From Acidobacteriota bacterium (GTDB lineage: Bacteria; Acidobacteriota; Terriglobia; Bryobacterales; JACQDG01): a stretch of 7,877 bases of DNA. Position numbers and translations under genes: made by a program. This document shows, one piece after another, positions 5,581 to 7,877 of the stretch (position 1 is the first letter of the stretch; each line of letters begins with the position of its first letter). Where the stretch lies: assembly GCA_016201195.1 (NCBI GenBank), contig JACQDI010000715.1, positions 1-7,877 on the forward strand. The letters run 5' to 3'. The notes below the pieces were generated by a model. That model was not told the origin of the DNA and did not search any database. It saw nothing but the letters and a program-made list of their open reading frames with translations.

Positions 5581-6741
5581 CTACCGGTGGTTCAGGAAGG
5601 CGATTACGTCGGCCATCTCCGAGCCGGTAAACGTTGGCCAGCGGATGCCGCGCTTTTCCATGTTGGCGAGCATCGTCGGTCCGTGCTGCCACAGGGCGGA
5701 GGCCATCTGCGGGGCGGAGAACTGCCCTTGCTTGTCCTTGAGGCTGGGGGCTCCCGAGCCGGCCTGGTCGTGGCAGGCGGCGCACTTTTTGGCGGTGAAC
5801 AGACGCCGGCCCACCCGCGCATTGCCCTGTTCCTCGAAATAGCGTTTGGCAAATAAGAACGCGATCAGGTTGCTCATCTCGTTTTCACCGAAGGTTGGGA
5901 ACTCCAGGCGGGTTGCCCGGGCGCGGCGGCGCATCTGGGGCAGGTGGTTCCACATCATCATGCCCAGCTCGGTAAAGGTCCGCGACCCGCGAGCCACCCC
6001 GATCAAGTCGACCTTGCCCGGCGCCGCCGCCCCCACGGTGTGGCAGTTGGAGCAGCCGCGCTGCTCAAACAGTTTCTCGCCCTCCGCCGGGTTGTCAAAT
6101 ACCAGGGCAGGTGGGGCGTTGGGGCGATTGGGCAGGTTGCGCACGTAGACCAGCAGATCGATCATCTCCTGCAAGGTAAAGGTCGGCCAGGGGACGCCAG
6201 CTTTCTCCATCTCCTCCATCATGGCGCCGGCATGATTCCACATGTGCTGCGTCCAGCGGATGCGGTCGGCGATGGCCGGCCATTGCTCGACCGGCGGGCC
6301 GCGCCGCTGGCCTTCAGCGGCCGCGATCGCGTGGCAGGTGCTGCACTTCTTGACAGTAAACATCGTTTTCCCGCGAGCGGCATCTCCGGACCGGTCGAAG
6401 TATCGGATGGAGTAGAGATAGGCGTACAGATCGGCGATTTCGGTTTGCCCCAGCGCCGGCACCTCCAGCTTCCTCTCGGCCATGGCGCGCCACATGGCTG
6501 GGCCGTGGTTCCACAAGGCGGCAGCCAATGTCGCTGGGGTGAAGTCGCGCGTGGAGCGCCGCGCCAGGTCGGGAGCGATGGTCCCGCCCACGCCGTGAAT
6601 CGAGTGACAGAGCGTGCAGTTGCGGCGCACGAGGAGGTCCGCACCACGGCGGGCGTCGCCATACTGCGGCGGAAGCGGCAGCGCCAGCAGCGCCAGGACG
6701 CTACAGACCGATGTGCAGACCCATCGAAAACAGGTTGGCAT
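5581..6741 (-). CDS. Secreted tetraheme c-type cytochrome made of four tandem single-heme domains
   Basis: From the ATG at 6741 the product has 386 residues. It begins with a signal peptide (about 1-30; MPTCFRW, hydrophobic core, YGDA), so heme attachment would occur outside the cytoplasmic membrane. Four CxxCH sites follow at C42 (CTLCH), C133 (CSTCH), C230 (CSNCH) and C320 (CAACH), spaced 91, 97 and 90 residues. Each is followed after 31-35 residues by WxHxxxM (W77, W168, W264, W351). Then come a P-x-(F/L) turn and a helix of the type EMxDLxAFL (EIADLYAYL, EMIDLLVYV, EMSNLIAFL, EMADVIAFL), the C-terminal helix of a class-I cytochrome c. It is therefore a four-domain electron carrier. The start overlaps the end of the barrel gene by 41 nt. 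ATG 6759 has a better ribosome binding site (GAGAGG, 4 nt away) and is an alternative. Confidence 0.88.
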   Translation of the reverse strand: MPTCFRWVCTSVCSVLALLALPLPPQYGDARRGADLLVRRNCTLCHSIHGVGGTIAPDLARRSTRDFTPATLAAALWNHGPAMWRAMAERKLEVPALGQTEIADLYAYLYSIRYFDRSGDAARGKTMFTVKKCSTCHAIAAAEGQRRGPPVEQWPAIADRIRWTQHMWNHAGAMMEEMEKAGVPWPTFTLQEMIDLLVYVRNLPNRPNAPPALVFDNPAEGEKLFEQRGCSNCHTVGAAAPGKVDLIGVARGSRTFTELGMMMWNHLPQMRRRARATRLEFPTFGENEMSNLIAFLFAKRYFEEQGNARVGRRLFTAKKCAACHDQAGSGAPSLKDKQGQFSAPQMASALWQHGPTMLANMEKRGIRWPTFTGSEMADVIAFLNHR

Positions 6742-7877
6742 GAAAATTCTCGAAGGCATACCGCCTCTCGGTGAAGCCGAACCATCGCCATTCGCTGGTC
6801 CAGGCGACCTTGCCCCGGATGGGCACCTGGAACCGCCCGTGCGGCTGGTAGTAGCGCGTCGGCCGGCTGCCGGTGACGAGGGCAAAACTGCCCCCTAAAT
6901 TCAGGAGCGCCCCGCGCCACAGGTGAATCTCGGCGCTGGCGCCCCCGTAATGGCCGTCGTCGCGGTAGCGGGAGATCTCGGGCGTCCGGTCCTGCGGCAC
7001 CAGATACGGCAGCGTGCTGCGCACGGTCCCCCGCATGTAGTCGAGCAGCAGGCTCCAGCGCGCGCCCCCACGGGGCGTCAACGCGAGCGCAACTGAACTT
7101 TGCCGGCTCTGGTAATCGAAGGTCACCCCGCGCGCCGGGTTCTGGTTGTTGAGGATGGCGAAGGTGGCGGTCCACGCCATCCACGGGCGCGCGCGGTAGC
7201 GGCCGCGCAGGCGCGCGCGCTGGTAGTCGGCCAGATCGGTGCGGAAAAATGTGTGGTCACCCGCCGATGCCTCGACGTCCGCGTTGAAATCCAGATTCGC
7301 CCCCCGGCGCCAAGTGGCCCCGGCCAAGGCTACCTGCCGCCTCAGCTCCGCCGTTTCGGCGCCCGGCACGAGGCGGACGCTCGACAGGCTGACCGCGTCG
7401 CCCCACTCGTAGCGGTGCCCGCCGCGCAGCGTCAGCGACGGCGCCACATCCACGATCGCATCCACCTGGTGCTGGTTGAGATTCAGCACCAGCCGATCGG
7501 TGATCGACGCCTGGGTCTGGATCAAGTTCGTCGCGGGCACTGCCAGCGTCCTCGCCAGAAACGATGCGGCCGAGACGTGGGAACGGTCGGTGAACCACGA
7601 TTCCAGCACCCGCACACGGCGCACCGGCCGGATCTCGGTAGTCCAGCTCCCGGAAGAACGCGGGCGATTAGCCTCCGCCAGCGAGCGGTCCAGTTGTCCG
7701 GTGTAGATTTGCAGCGTGTCCAGCAGGATAAAGTTTCCGCTGTTTTGTTGTAAGTAATTCACGTCGAGGCGCGGTTTGCTGTAGAGGAACTGGCCGGTGA
7801 AGCTCAGCTTGCTCCACGGGCGGGCGTCCAGCACGGCTCGCTCGAAGATCCCGTTCCCGCGCGCTCCATAGGCCTGG
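6701..7877 (-). CDS. Putative outer-membrane beta-barrel protein (partial, N-terminus off right edge)
   Basis: The frame is open from the right edge to a TAG at 6701-6703, giving the last 392 residues; codons upstream of the internal GTG at 7834 continue without a stop. No cysteine-based or enzymatic motif is visible. The sequence shows repeated short strands with alternating residue polarity, rich in aromatic residues, Arg and Gly (for example KLSFTGQFLYS, VDAIVDVAPSLTLRGGHRYEWG, GANLDFNADVEAS, WMAWTATFAILNN, SVALALTPRGGARWSLLLDYM), about 10-12 residues each with polar turns between them. The C-terminus, FHANLFSMGLHIGL, resembles a beta-barrel assembly signal but ends in Leu rather than Phe. 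I infer a large barrel, perhaps of the type that partners with cytochromes, because the tetraheme cytochrome gene starts inside its 3' end. It could equally be an unrelated acidobacterial outer-membrane protein; a TonB plug, if any, would be outside the window. Confidence 0.72.
   Translation of the reverse strand, partial: QAYGARGNGIFERAVLDARPWSKLSFTGQFLYSKPRLDVNYLQQNSGNFILLDTLQIYTGQLDRSLAEANRPRSSGSWTTEIRPVRRVRVLESWFTDRSHVSAASFLARTLAVPATNLIQTQASITDRLVLNLNQHQVDAIVDVAPSLTLRGGHRYEWGDAVSLSSVRLVPGAETAELRRQVALAGATWRRGANLDFNADVEASAGDHTFFRTDLADYQRARLRGRYRARPWMAWTATFAILNNQNPARGVTFDYQSRQSSVALALTPRGGARWSLLLDYMRGTVRSTLPYLVPQDRTPEISRYRDDGHYGGASAEIHLWRGALLNLGGSFALVTGSRPTRYYQPHGRFQVPIRGKVAWTSEWRWFGFTERRYAFENFHANLFSMGLHIGL

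Noticed and set aside
6701..7877. Naming the barrel MtrB or PioB
   Set aside because: The N-terminal part is outside the window, and no MtrB-specific motif can be confirmed by eye. The cytochrome partner is also not MtrA-like.

Overview
The window comes from a GC-rich bacterium, most likely a member of the Acidobacteriota. The main pointer is the left-edge gene. It encodes a TonB-dependent, Oar-like outer-membrane protein with an N-terminal carboxypeptidase-regulatory (Ig-like) domain, a family greatly expanded in that phylum. Octamer-built intergenic inverted repeats fit the same picture but prove nothing. No rRNA, tRNA, CRISPR array, transposase or phage gene is visible. Coding density is high, and the long plus-strand reading frames opposite the minus-strand genes are GC-driven shadows.

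Layout, left to right. (1) 1-1170, minus: first 390 residues of the TonB-dependent receptor, running off the left edge, with a good sigma-70-type promoter at 1200-1228. (2) 1429-3991, minus: a compact three-gene operon read as 3-hydroxyacyl/3-hydroxybutyryl-CoA dehydrogenase, then acetate kinase, then a GNAT acetyltransferase. The first junction has a 12-bp gap and the second an 8-bp overlap. (3) 3992-4117: a divergent intergenic region holding an imperfect inverted repeat. (4) 4118-5474, plus: a small exported protein of unknown function, then a cation diffusion facilitator whose likely GTG start lies 1 nt after the previous stop. (5) 5475-5580: between convergent genes, a long hairpin built from AT-rich 8-bp units, including a perfect 29-bp inverted repeat. 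(6) 5581 to the right edge, minus: a putative outer-membrane beta-barrel protein, truncated at its N-terminus by the window edge, followed with overlap by a secreted c-type cytochrome with four CxxCH domains in tandem.

How the genes may work together. The middle minus-strand operon concerns acyl-CoA and acetyl-phosphate metabolism, with acetate kinase making ATP from acetyl phosphate or the reverse. The GNAT protein is translationally coupled to it, but its substrate is unknown. The CDF exporter probably moves a divalent metal out of the cytoplasm, and the exported protein encoded just before it may act in the same process. The right-hand pair is the most interesting part: a predicted barrel and a periplasmic or cell-surface tetraheme cytochrome in one overlapping transcription unit, suggesting envelope electron transfer. 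The cytochrome architecture (four class-I-like domains of about 90 residues, each with a WxHxxxM motif) differs from the MtrA/MtrB conduits, so no family symbol is assigned.
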